A stretch of DNA of 15,594 nt from an uncultured Erysipelotrichaceae bacterium (lineage in GTDB: Bacteria; Bacillota_I; Bacilli_A; RF39; UBA660), in contig CADBNE010000052.1 of NCBI GenBank assembly GCA_902795975.1, forward strand, positions 1 to 15,594, written 5' to 3'. Shown piece by piece: positions 1 to 5,454 of the stretch. The position numbers and the translations under genes are program-made. Under the pieces are notes generated by a model. It did no database searches, was not told the DNA's origin, and saw only the letters and a program-made list of their open reading frames with translations. Every line of letters begins with the position of its first letter. The first letter of the stretch is position 1.

Positions 1-7
1 AAAAATA

Positions 8-17
8 CACCTCCTTT
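8..17 (-). promoter_or_regulatory. Strong Shine-Dalgarno site for a gene beyond the left edge
   Basis: The minus strand reads AAAGGAGGTG at 17-8, nearly a full complement of the 16S rRNA 3' end. Seven bases separate it from the window edge, so the start codon should lie within a few bases outside. If the IS interpretation is right, this is the start of orfA. The site also falls in an imperfect stem (4-14 with 19-29), but the predicted transcription start near 20 would leave most of the left arm out of the RNA. Confidence 0.6.
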
Positions 18-26
18 CGGAAGTGT

Positions 27-35
27 ATTATAGCA
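27..35 (-). promoter_or_regulatory. Extended -10 promoter for a gene starting just outside the window
   Basis: The minus strand reads TGCTATAAT at 35-27, a perfect extended -10 element. No good -35 is visible at normal spacing. Transcription would start near position 20, just ahead of the Shine-Dalgarno site. The same TGCTATAAT core recurs at 11790-11782 and 14617-14609. Confidence 0.6.
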
Positions 36-88
36 CTTTTATCAAACTGCTTTTTTATTGATGTCTACTCTAAGGGGTGCAGTTCATT

Positions 89-367
89 TTATAGCTTTTT
101 TTCATTTTTTATTTCAACTATTGTACATCCTACATTTCCTATAAATATCTTAAAATCTTCAACATATTTATTTTTTCTTAAAGTATCATGTGTTACTTTC
201 TTAATAGTTCCACTACCAATTCCATGTACTATAACAACGTTATAATTACCCATTTTTCTATTATCATTAATAAATTCATTAATTTTTATTCTTGCATAAT
301 CACTATCAAATCCATGTAAATCTAAAGAAGATAATGAATCAATAAATATTATTTCATCTAAGCTCAT
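89..367 (-). CDS. Stand-alone Smr-domain protein
   Basis: This 92-residue protein is essentially one Smr (small MutS-related) domain. It shows the N-terminal LDLHG signature at residues 15-19 and the glycine-rich HGIGSG motif at 48-53, with the expected alternation of strands and helices. In the family, Smr domains bind or cleave branched DNA or act on RNA during collided-ribosome rescue. MutS2 carries one at its C-terminus, but here there is no MutS part, so the substrate is unknown. The ATG overlaps the end of the pfkB-like gene by 14 bases, with GGTGA about 9 bases upstream, indicating translational coupling. The stop codon is two bases from a probable insertion-sequence end, but the domain looks complete, so the insertion probably did not truncate it. 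Confidence 0.85.
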   Translation of the reverse strand: MSLDEIIFIDSLSSLDLHGFDSDYARIKINEFINDNRKMGNYNVVIVHGIGSGTIKKVTHDTLRKNKYVEDFKIFIGNVGCTIVEIKNEKKL

Positions 368-1250
368 TATAAACTTTCACCATGTCTTTTAAATCAATAA
401 TTGAATTTCTTCCACCAACTTTAGTTACTGATATAGCACTAGCTACATTAGCAAACTTTAATATATTTTCTAATGACCATCCTTGCACTAATCCATATGT
501 AAACACTCCATGAAATATATCTCCTGCACCTGTAGTATCTACTGTTTTAACTTTAATAGATGGAACTATTATTATTTTATTTTCTTCATTTCTATAGGCA
601 CTACCTAATTCCTCTAAAGTAACTATTATAGTAGAATTAAATTCATTCTCTAAAATAGTAAATGCTTCATCTAATTTAGTAGTATCATCTATATCAATAC
701 CACTTACTTTTTTCATAAAATCTTTACTACATACTACATAATTACACATACTACATAATTCTTTTACATCTTTTCTATCATTACTAGCATCTATAATACT
801 TATAGCATTAGGAAACTGTTTTAATACTTTTTTAGCCATATTATATTCTCTACCATCTAAATATATATAATCTGGAGTAATAGTTATATCTACATCAGTC
901 ATTTCTCTATAATCAGGATGATAACTTAATATAGTTCTACTACCATTTTCTTGATTTACTATAATATGACTAGTTGTTGTTTTATAATTATCATCTATTT
1001 CTAAATAATCTGATTTAACACCAATAGTTCTAAATTCATCTCTTATTCTTTTACCATAAGTATCATTACCAATTAATCCAGCAAAATATGTTTCTATACC
1101 CCATTTAGCAAGTAAATAAGCAGCATTACCACAACTACCTCCACCACATTCTACTTGATTTTGTATTTTATATTTAACATTCTCTTTAGGAAAATGTTCT
1201 ACTATAGAAGTAATATCATATGCACTATTTCCAACACATAAAATTTTCAT
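354..1250 (-). CDS. PfkB/ribokinase-family sugar or nucleoside kinase
   Basis: The 298-residue protein has both PfkB signatures: the N-terminal glycine-rich GGGSCGN motif at residues 36-42 and the C-terminal DTTGAGD motif at 238-244, whose final Asp is the catalytic base. Such cytosolic enzymes transfer phosphate from ATP to a hydroxymethyl group of a sugar, nucleoside or related metabolite. The sequence does not reveal the substrate. An in-frame ATG at 1277 exists, but I prefer the ATG at 1250: it is preceded by GGTGAT at good spacing, gives the typical strand MKILCVGN, and the upstream ATG falls inside the likely -10 box (1271-1266). The gene ends in TGA and overlaps smr by 14 bases, so the two are probably co-expressed. 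Confidence 0.88.
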   Translation of the reverse strand: MKILCVGNSAYDITSIVEHFPKENVKYKIQNQVECGGGSCGNAAYLLAKWGIETYFAGLIGNDTYGKRIRDEFRTIGVKSDYLEIDDNYKTTTSHIIVNQENGSRTILSYHPDYREMTDVDITITPDYIYLDGREYNMAKKVLKQFPNAISIIDASNDRKDVKELCSMCNYVVCSKDFMKKVSGIDIDDTTKLDEAFTILENEFNSTIIVTLEELGSAYRNEENKIIIVPSIKVKTVDTTGAGDIFHGVFTYGLVQGWSLENILKFANVASAISVTKVGGRNSIIDLKDMVKVYNELR

Positions 1251-1265
1251 ATAATCACCAATTCT

Positions 1266-1271
1266 ATTATA
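1266..1271 (-). promoter_or_regulatory. Possible -10 box for the pfkB-smr pair
   Basis: The minus strand reads TATAAT at 1271-1266, about 15 bases before the preferred start. There is no TG extension and no convincing -35, and such boxes arise easily in AT-rich DNA. Its position directly after the terminator of the upstream gene supports it modestly. Confidence 0.35.
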
Positions 1272-1282
1272 ACTCAAAATAA

Positions 1283-1306
1283 AGAAAAAAAGAAAGATTA
1301 CTTTCT
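1283..1306 (-). terminator. Hairpin terminator after the 218-residue protein gene
   Basis: On the minus strand, AGAAAG (1306-1301), loop TAAT, CTTTCT (1296-1291), then a run of T. The stem is only 6 base pairs and AT-rich, so it may be leaky. The TAA stop codon of the upstream gene forms most of the loop. Confidence 0.5.
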
Positions 1307-1954
1307 ATTTTTCTTAACTAATGAATTTTTATTTTCAAAACAATTATTTACAGCTTCTTTTAAAGCATTAGTATGAATATTTAATTCATTATCATCCATA
1401 TATAACTTAATATATGATGTAAATGAATCAATAAATAGATCTGATTCATCATAATCAAAATCAGTCTTACAAGATATCATATTTGAATAGATTTCTAAAA
1501 TAGAATTATATTTTTCTATGTCATCTTTATTTTTTGCTTTATTCAATATAATTGAATCAATTAGTTCTTTAGTAAACTTACCATCAAATGATATTTCGTT
1601 ACTAGCACTTGTATATTTTTTACCACTTGTTATAGCGCTATTTAATACATTTGATAACTCTGAATTAGGATCATATATTATAACACCATTAGTTATTTCT
1701 GGTTTAAATGCTCTATATCTATTAAAATCTAAATTAATTGTTCTAATATATGTATCTCCAATTACATAAGAAGTTGCAAAAGTATTATGATTATTTTTAT
1801 CTAATCCTTTGTAAAAACAAATTAATTCTAAATCATTTTCAGTATCATAATAACCATATAAACATATTCCTACTAAATTTTCATTATAACTATTCAAAAA
1901 AACTATATCTTTTATAACATCTACTATTTCTTTTTTATATTCACTTTTAAACAT
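1298..1954 (-). CDS. Uncharacterised protein, possibly a divergent nucleotidyltransferase-fold protein
   Basis: I do not firmly recognise this 218-residue protein. Residues 32-45 read LYGYYDTENDLELI, a G followed by a D-h-E-h pair, resembling the G-[SG]...[DE]h[DE]h core of polymerase-beta-like nucleotidyltransferases. A later acidic strand (TINLDF, about residues 72-77) and a VIIYDPNSEL segment near 91-100 fit the usual layout of small MNT-like enzymes, where a YDP strand follows the catalytic sheet. The canonical GS is replaced by GY and spacing to the acids is short, so activity is doubtful. The C-terminal third is predicted helical. I chose the ATG at 1954 because GGTGAG precedes it and the ATG at 1981 lies within the promoter. 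The gene has its own promoter and a terminator overlapping its stop. Confidence 0.6.
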   Translation of the reverse strand: MFKSEYKKEIVDVIKDIVFLNSYNENLVGICLYGYYDTENDLELICFYKGLDKNNHNTFATSYVIGDTYIRTINLDFNRYRAFKPEITNGVIIYDPNSELSNVLNSAITSGKKYTSASNEISFDGKFTKELIDSIILNKAKNKDDIEKYNSILEIYSNMISCKTDFDYDESDLFIDSFTSYIKLYMDDNELNIHTNALKEAVNNCFENKNSLVKKNRK

Positions 1955-1971
1955 AAAACTCACCAATGAGT

Positions 1972-2000
1972 ATATTAACATATAATATAATTTTTATCAA
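1972..2000 (-). promoter_or_regulatory. Sigma-A-type promoter for the 218-residue protein gene
   Basis: The minus strand has -35 TTGATA (2000-1995), a 17-base spacer and -10 TAATAT (1977-1972) with an upstream TG giving TGTTAATAT. It is the only site in the window with a good -35 as well as an extended -10. Predicted start is near 1965, 11 bases before the ATG. The -35 sits in the loop region of an 11-base-pair AT-only inverted repeat (1986-1996 with 2003-2013) that also covers the stop codon of the preceding gene. Confidence 0.65.
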
Positions 2001-2013
2001 ACTAAAAATTATA
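1986..2013. repeat. Perfect 11-bp AT-only inverted repeat at the end of the PNPOx-like gene
   Basis: Plus-strand TATAATTTTTA (1986-1996) is the exact reverse complement of TAAAAATTATA (2003-2013), with a 6-base loop. The TAG stop of the PNPOx-like gene (2004-2002) lies at its edge. On the minus strand it could act as a weak terminator, but no T-run follows and the stem has no G-C pair. It also overlaps the -35 of the next gene. In such AT-rich DNA chance is a real alternative. Confidence 0.4.
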
Positions 2014-2394
2014 TATTATAGGTGCATCAGTAAATGATGAAATAGTTGCTGTAGCATCAGATAAATATAATACCTCTGTATTATCATCTGAAGCAGAATA
2101 CATACTCTTTAATTCTGGATTATTATTTAACATATTTTCTTTAGCTTCTATTCTATCATCCCTAATCGCTTTAGCACTTACTCTAATCCATTTACCATCT
2201 TTAAACGCACATATCTCTATATTATTGTTATTTTGAATTTGTTTAGATACATCTTTTACTTTTCCAGTTTGTAAATACAATTTATCTTCAAATATATTTA
2301 GTGCCCCAAAAGGTCTAACTCTTGGTTTATCATTATCTATAGTAGCAATATAAAATACACCACAACTTTTTAAAAAATCATATGTTTCTTTCAT
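2002..2394 (-). CDS. Pyridoxamine 5'-phosphate oxidase-like flavoprotein
   Basis: This 130-residue protein matches the small split-beta-barrel (PNPOx-like) family that usually binds FMN as a dimer. Supporting segments are the N-terminal FYIATIDNDKPRVRPFG strand pair (residues 14-30), the KLYLQTGKVKDVSKQI stretch (38-53), the IEICAFKDGKWIRVSAKA strands (59-76) and the C-terminal DATATISSF. Members include NimA-like reductases and general stress proteins. True PdxH function is unlikely because the protein is much shorter than PdxH (about 210 residues). The start is well supported by AAAGGAG ahead of the ATG. It overlaps the upstream nucleotidyltransferase-like gene by 17 bases and so ends the phospholipid operon, though no metabolic link to the lipid genes is evident. 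Confidence 0.85.
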   Translation of the reverse strand: MKETYDFLKSCGVFYIATIDNDKPRVRPFGALNIFEDKLYLQTGKVKDVSKQIQNNNNIEICAFKDGKWIRVSAKAIRDDRIEAKENMLNNNPELKSMYSASDDNTEVLYLSDATATISSFTDAPIIYNF

Positions 2395-2800
2395 GTTTTT
2401 CTCCTTTATTTTTTAAATATTCTTCAATTAATCTTATAGGTTCTTGATCTTTAGGTAAATTTCTATATTTTTTAAATTCTAATATTACTTTAACATCTTG
2501 GCAAGGATATCCATCTACATAGTCATATAATATTTCTTCTTTAGGCATTACAAAGAAATCAACATCATAATCATCTAAATTATATAATGGATGAGAAAAC
2601 TCATGATTTAAATCTTTAAAATGATACTTTAAACCACTATTTTTTATATATTCAAAACACTTATCAGTAATTTGTAAATCTAAATCTTTAGCTTTATCAT
2701 ATATATCTCTTATGACTAATGATCCTGTAGAACAAATACTATATTCATCATCTGGTAAATTTAATTTTTCTACTAGTTCAATTAACTCTATTTTATTCAC
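2378..2800 (-). CDS. Small nucleotidyltransferase-fold protein
   Basis: About 140 residues with the hallmark of polymerase-beta-like nucleotidyltransferases: a TGS at residues 25-27, then DLDL supplying two metal-binding Asp (about 39 and 41), and a third acidic strand YDVDFF near 78-83. In this superfamily these acids bind divalent metal and transfer a nucleotide to a protein, drug or RNA. The target here is unknown. Antitoxin, antibiotic-modifying and tRNA-related roles are all possible. The longest frame opens with GTG at 2809, but the GTG at 2800 is better: AAAGGTGG lies 5 bases upstream. The gene overlaps the membrane-protein gene before it by 8 bases and the PNPOx-like gene after it by 17, so it depends on operon transcription and coupled translation. 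Confidence 0.7.
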   Translation of the reverse strand: MNKIELIELVEKLNLPDDEYSICSTGSLVIRDIYDKAKDLDLQITDKCFEYIKNSGLKYHFKDLNHEFSHPLYNLDDYDVDFFVMPKEEILYDYVDGYPCQDVKVILEFKKYRNLPKDQEPIRLIEEYLKNKGEKHERNI

Positions 2801-3845
2801 TATATCCACCTTTAATTCTTAATTTTCTTAATTTATATTTTCTAACTAAATATTCAATAAAAATTACTACACCTGATACCATAAGTGGTACATAGAAAGT
2901 AAATGTTCTTGTAAGTAGCATTCCTACATCAGCTAATTTAGATGCAAATAAAGTAACAAATATGCTATGCAACATACCTTCAGATAATCCAGCACCACCT
3001 GGAAGAGGTAATACTTCTATAGCAAGTTGAACACTTACTTGGATTGCTAAAAGATTAAAATAACTATATTCATTAAATCCTAATGCTCTATAAATAACAT
3101 ATATTATAGAAAATAATAATAATCTTTGTATAAATGTAATAATAAATGTAACAAATACAGTCTTAGTATGAGTTTTAATATATATTATCTCATCATTATA
3201 TTTAGCCATAACTGTATCTGGTTCCATATTAACTAATAATTTTTTAAAAATTTTAAATTTATTTAATAATCTAAATAATTTTCCATATAAATTCTTTATT
3301 AAGCTTTTTCTAAATAACAATAAAAATCCAAATATAACAAGTGCTACATCAACTAAAAAACCTAATACAAAAAATAATTGATAAATAAAATCACTATGTA
3401 ATATATATGAATTATTAAATATTAATACTATTATTCCTAATATAACTAATACTAATTTAAAATATATAGTATTAAGTATTAAAGTAATATAACTCTTTCT
3501 AATAGGTATATTATCTTTAGTCATATAATATAGTTGCACTGGTTGACCTCCTGTAGAAGAAGGTGTAATACCACTATAAAAGAATTCTACCATTGAATAA
3601 AATATACCTTTAAATAAACTAATTTTAACATTAAGTGAATTAAGTATATACTTCATATATATACTTTGACATAGAAAATATAAAGCAATCATCCCTATAC
3701 AAATTAAAATATAATAAAATTTAATATTTCTTATATTTTGTTTTATTATAACTAATGATTCTTTATCATAGATTTTTGCAAATGTAATAAGCAATATTCC
3801 AACAAGAAAAAATGCTGCTAGAAAATATTTTAATGCTTGTTTAAT
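2793..3845 (-). CDS. Flippase-like integral membrane protein (LPG synthase TM / UPF0104 family)
   Basis: A multi-pass membrane protein of the family that includes the N-terminal flippase half of MprF. Diagnostic motifs are GITPSSTGGQP at residues 92-102 and PLPGGAGLSEG at 280-290, set among several hydrophobic helices (for example about 5-24, 44-65, 122-143 and 230-250). In MprF this module moves a modified phospholipid across the membrane. Here no synthase domain is attached. A TTG at 3794 is the first conventional start, but it would cut the first membrane helix and has no ribosome site. The frame stays open to an ATT at 3845, giving MKQALKYFLAAFF and lying one base after the psd stop with GGAAG upstream, so I propose an ATT start. 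Directly following psd, it may handle phosphatidylethanolamine or phosphatidylserine (inference). Confidence in the start is about 0.5. Confidence 0.85.
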   Translation of the reverse strand: MKQALKYFLAAFFLVGILLITFAKIYDKESLVIIKQNIRNIKFYYILICIGMIALYFLCQSIYMKYILNSLNVKISLFKGIFYSMVEFFYSGITPSSTGGQPVQLYYMTKDNIPIRKSYITLILNTIYFKLVLVILGIIVLIFNNSYILHSDFIYQLFFVLGFLVDVALVIFGFLLLFRKSLIKNLYGKLFRLLNKFKIFKKLLVNMEPDTVMAKYNDEIIYIKTHTKTVFVTFIITFIQRLLLFSIIYVIYRALGFNEYSYFNLLAIQVSVQLAIEVLPLPGGAGLSEGMLHSIFVTLFASKLADVGMLLTRTFTFYVPLMVSGVVIFIEYLVRKYKLRKLRIKGGYSE

Positions 3846-3846
3846 A

Positions 3847-4671
3847 CTACCACTTCCCTATGTTTTCACCTAACTTAACTATAGTTTCAATATCTTTATT
3901 ACTGTTTTCTAATATTTTTTCATTAATACTAATATCTTTATTAATTAACATTATTATAGTTGAACCACCAAATTCAAAATGTCCTTTTTCTTCACCTTTA
4001 ATAAATTTATCTTTTTTCTCATTAACAATTTTTCCAACCATTAATGCTCCAACTTCTATATAACATACATCACCTAAATTTTCACAATTTAAGTATGTTA
4101 CTTCCCTACTATTTTCATGAAATACTTTATACTTTTTTAAAGCCACAGGTTGTACAGTATGTAATACTCCTTCAATACGTTTAGAACTAACTATATTTCC
4201 GTTATCTGGAAATATATAATGATGATAATCATCTACACATAATCTAAATATTAATGCATACTTATATTCTTTTTTATCACCTATTAATTCTTCTATAGTA
4301 TATATACTATTTTTTATATTAAATTTAGAATTTTCATCTATTTTATATACACTTAGTTTAGCATCACTTACTGCTATTAAATTATCACCTATACTACGTT
4401 TATCATCTTTAATTTTTCTCATAAAAAAATCATTAAATGATTTATATTCTTGTATTTGATATTCATCCATATTAATATTATTCTTTTTAATGAATTTTTT
4501 TATTTTAATAGTAGATAATTTACTACTCATATATTTAGCATATACTCTAGTAACTAATTTACCAGTAATAAGTTTTAATATAATTCTACCTAATACAGTA
4601 TTATATAAAAATTTAAGTGCTAATGAAGTATTAAGTTTAATATATTTATCATTTTTTGGATCATATATCAT
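3847..4671 (-). CDS. psd: Phosphatidylserine decarboxylase proenzyme
   Basis: Psd converts phosphatidylserine to phosphatidylethanolamine with a pyruvoyl cofactor made by self-cleavage. The 274-residue sequence shows the cleavage motif GGST at residues 235-238, so Ser237 would become the pyruvoyl group and the alpha chain would start there. The FNDFFMR segment (79-85) near the N-terminus, Asp103 in AVSDAKL, the DYHHYIFP histidines (150-151) and His171 fit the Asp-His-Ser autocleavage machinery. Length fits the Gram-positive type of Psd. The usual PxDG around the Asp is replaced by SDAK, a mild divergence. Its ATG shares one base with the pssA stop (TAATG), and GGTGAT lies upstream, so translation is coupled to pssA. 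The enzyme is expected at the cytoplasmic membrane. Confidence 0.93.
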   Translation of the reverse strand: MIYDPKNDKYIKLNTSLALKFLYNTVLGRIILKLITGKLVTRVYAKYMSSKLSTIKIKKFIKKNNINMDEYQIQEYKSFNDFFMRKIKDDKRSIGDNLIAVSDAKLSVYKIDENSKFNIKNSIYTIEELIGDKKEYKYALIFRLCVDDYHHYIFPDNGNIVSSKRIEGVLHTVQPVALKKYKVFHENSREVTYLNCENLGDVCYIEVGALMVGKIVNEKKDKFIKGEEKGHFEFGGSTIIMLINKDISINEKILENSNKDIETIVKLGENIGKW

Positions 4672-5297
4672 TATCTAATCACCAATAATAAAATAGACAT
4701 AATAATAGCAAGTATTGGTACTATTACATAAGCTACACCTTTTAATTTAGGTACTTTAATTCTAAGAACAAATAATATACCAATTAATAATGTTGCAATT
4801 AAATATATTGTCTTAAATGTTCCTTCAGGTATTTGACCATGTAAAAGTCCTAACACTGGATATATTATAGCTGTTGAAGTTACAGGTAACCCGTTATAAT
4901 ATTTCACTGGTCCATCTAAAGATGCATTAACATTAAAATATGCAAGTCTAGATATACCACATAATACAAATATACAATATACAATAGTATCATGTATAGA
5001 TACCATACCAAGTGATAACATCATTACTACTGGCATAACTACAAAGTTAACAGTATCAGCTAATGAATCTATTTGTATACCGAACTCTTTCTCTTCCTCA
5101 GTTCTCTTACACATTCTAGCTACTTTACCGTCAAACATATCACATATACCAGCTAAAATAAGAAATACTAATGAATATCTTATTCTACCTACTTCACTAG
5201 TTACTATCTGTGTAAAACAGCAATACATAGACATAACAGCACATATAACTCCTATATAAGTAATTATTACTGATTTTTTTATATTTATAATAAACAT
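4671..5297 (-). CDS. pssA: CDP-diacylglycerol-serine O-phosphatidyltransferase
   Basis: PssA makes phosphatidylserine from CDP-diacylglycerol and serine in the membrane. The 208-residue protein carries the CDP-alcohol phosphatidyltransferase signature between residues 53 and 81: Asp53 and Asp56 in DMFDGKVAR, then FGIQIDSLAD with Asp77 and Asp81, the four metal-binding acids. Several hydrophobic helices surround it, as in Gram-positive PssA. The motif alone would also fit PgsA, but the immediate psd neighbour and the FGIQIDSLAD wording favour PssA. The start is supported by AGGAG 8 bases upstream. It is the first gene of the operon, with an extended -10 promoter about 60 bases upstream. Confidence 0.92.
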   Translation of the reverse strand: MFIINIKKSVIITYIGVICAVMSMYCCFTQIVTSEVGRIRYSLVFLILAGICDMFDGKVARMCKRTEEEKEFGIQIDSLADTVNFVVMPVVMMLSLGMVSIHDTIVYCIFVLCGISRLAYFNVNASLDGPVKYYNGLPVTSTAIIYPVLGLLHGQIPEGTFKTIYLIATLLIGILFVLRIKVPKLKGVAYVIVPILAIIMSILLLVIR

Positions 5298-5354
5298 AAA
5301 TCTTACTCCTATCTTCTTCTATATAAACTTAAATAATTAACTATCATCTAATTA

Positions 5355-5363
5355 ATTATATCA
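5355..5363 (-). promoter_or_regulatory. Extended -10 promoter of the pssA-psd operon
   Basis: The minus strand reads TGATATAAT at 5363-5355 (TATGATATAAT including the flank). No consensus -35 lies 17 bases upstream. The predicted start near 5348 leaves a leader of about 50 bases before pssA. I see no stable hairpin in this leader. Confidence 0.55.
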
Positions 5364-5427
5364 TAAAATATTAAAAAAACATATATAACTTCTATATCAA
5401 ATAAGTCACCTATAACATTTTAACATA

Positions 5428-5454
5428 AAAAGACTAGATTTGTTCTAGTCTTTT
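5428..5454 (-). terminator. Strong hairpin terminator of the lipase-like gene
   Basis: AGACTAGA (5431-5438) pairs perfectly with TCTAGTCT (5444-5451) around a 5-base loop, flanked by A-runs on one side and T-runs on the other, so it could work in both directions. The TAG stop codon of the lipase-like gene (5447-5445) is part of the stem. The GACTAGA/TCTAGTC stem recurs in two other terminators of this window. Confidence 0.85.

Larger units (their letters stand above)
1..86 (-). mobile_element. End of a probable IS3-family (IS150-like) insertion sequence, continuing beyond the window
   Basis: Read on the minus strand, position 86 begins TGAACTGCACCCC and is followed by an AGTAGACA block. This resembles the terminal inverted repeats of IS3-family, IS150-group elements, which typically start TG, carry a CTG-ACCCC block and then a GACA. 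A 6-base subterminal inverted repeat, AACTGC (84-79) and GCAGTT (50-45), lies inside it. Next come an extended -10 promoter (35-27) and a perfect Shine-Dalgarno site (17-8), the usual leader of an orfA transposase gene. The boundary is only two bases after the smr stop codon, as expected for an insertion just behind a gene. No transposase sequence and no second end are in the window, so the family rests on the end pattern alone. It could instead be an ordinary intergenic region with a strong promoter. Confidence 0.5.

Noticed and set aside
4..29. Hairpin AATACAC/GTGTATT read as a terminator
   Set aside because: The predicted transcription start near position 20 would leave out most of one arm, and the segment holds a strong Shine-Dalgarno site, so a promoter and leader fit better.
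1250..1277. Upstream ATG start for the PfkB kinase
   Set aside because: It lies at the -10 box, lacks a ribosome site and adds residues atypical for the family.
1518..1769. Plus-strand open frame of 83 residues
   Set aside because: It lies wholly antisense to the better supported 218-residue gene, has a hydrophobic, low-complexity translation and no ribosome site.
3860..4063. Plus-strand open frame of 67 residues
   Set aside because: It is antisense to the C-terminal, active-site part of psd and shows no family features.
4490..4678. Plus-strand open frame of 62 residues
   Set aside because: It is antisense to the psd N-terminus and arises from AT-rich sequence.
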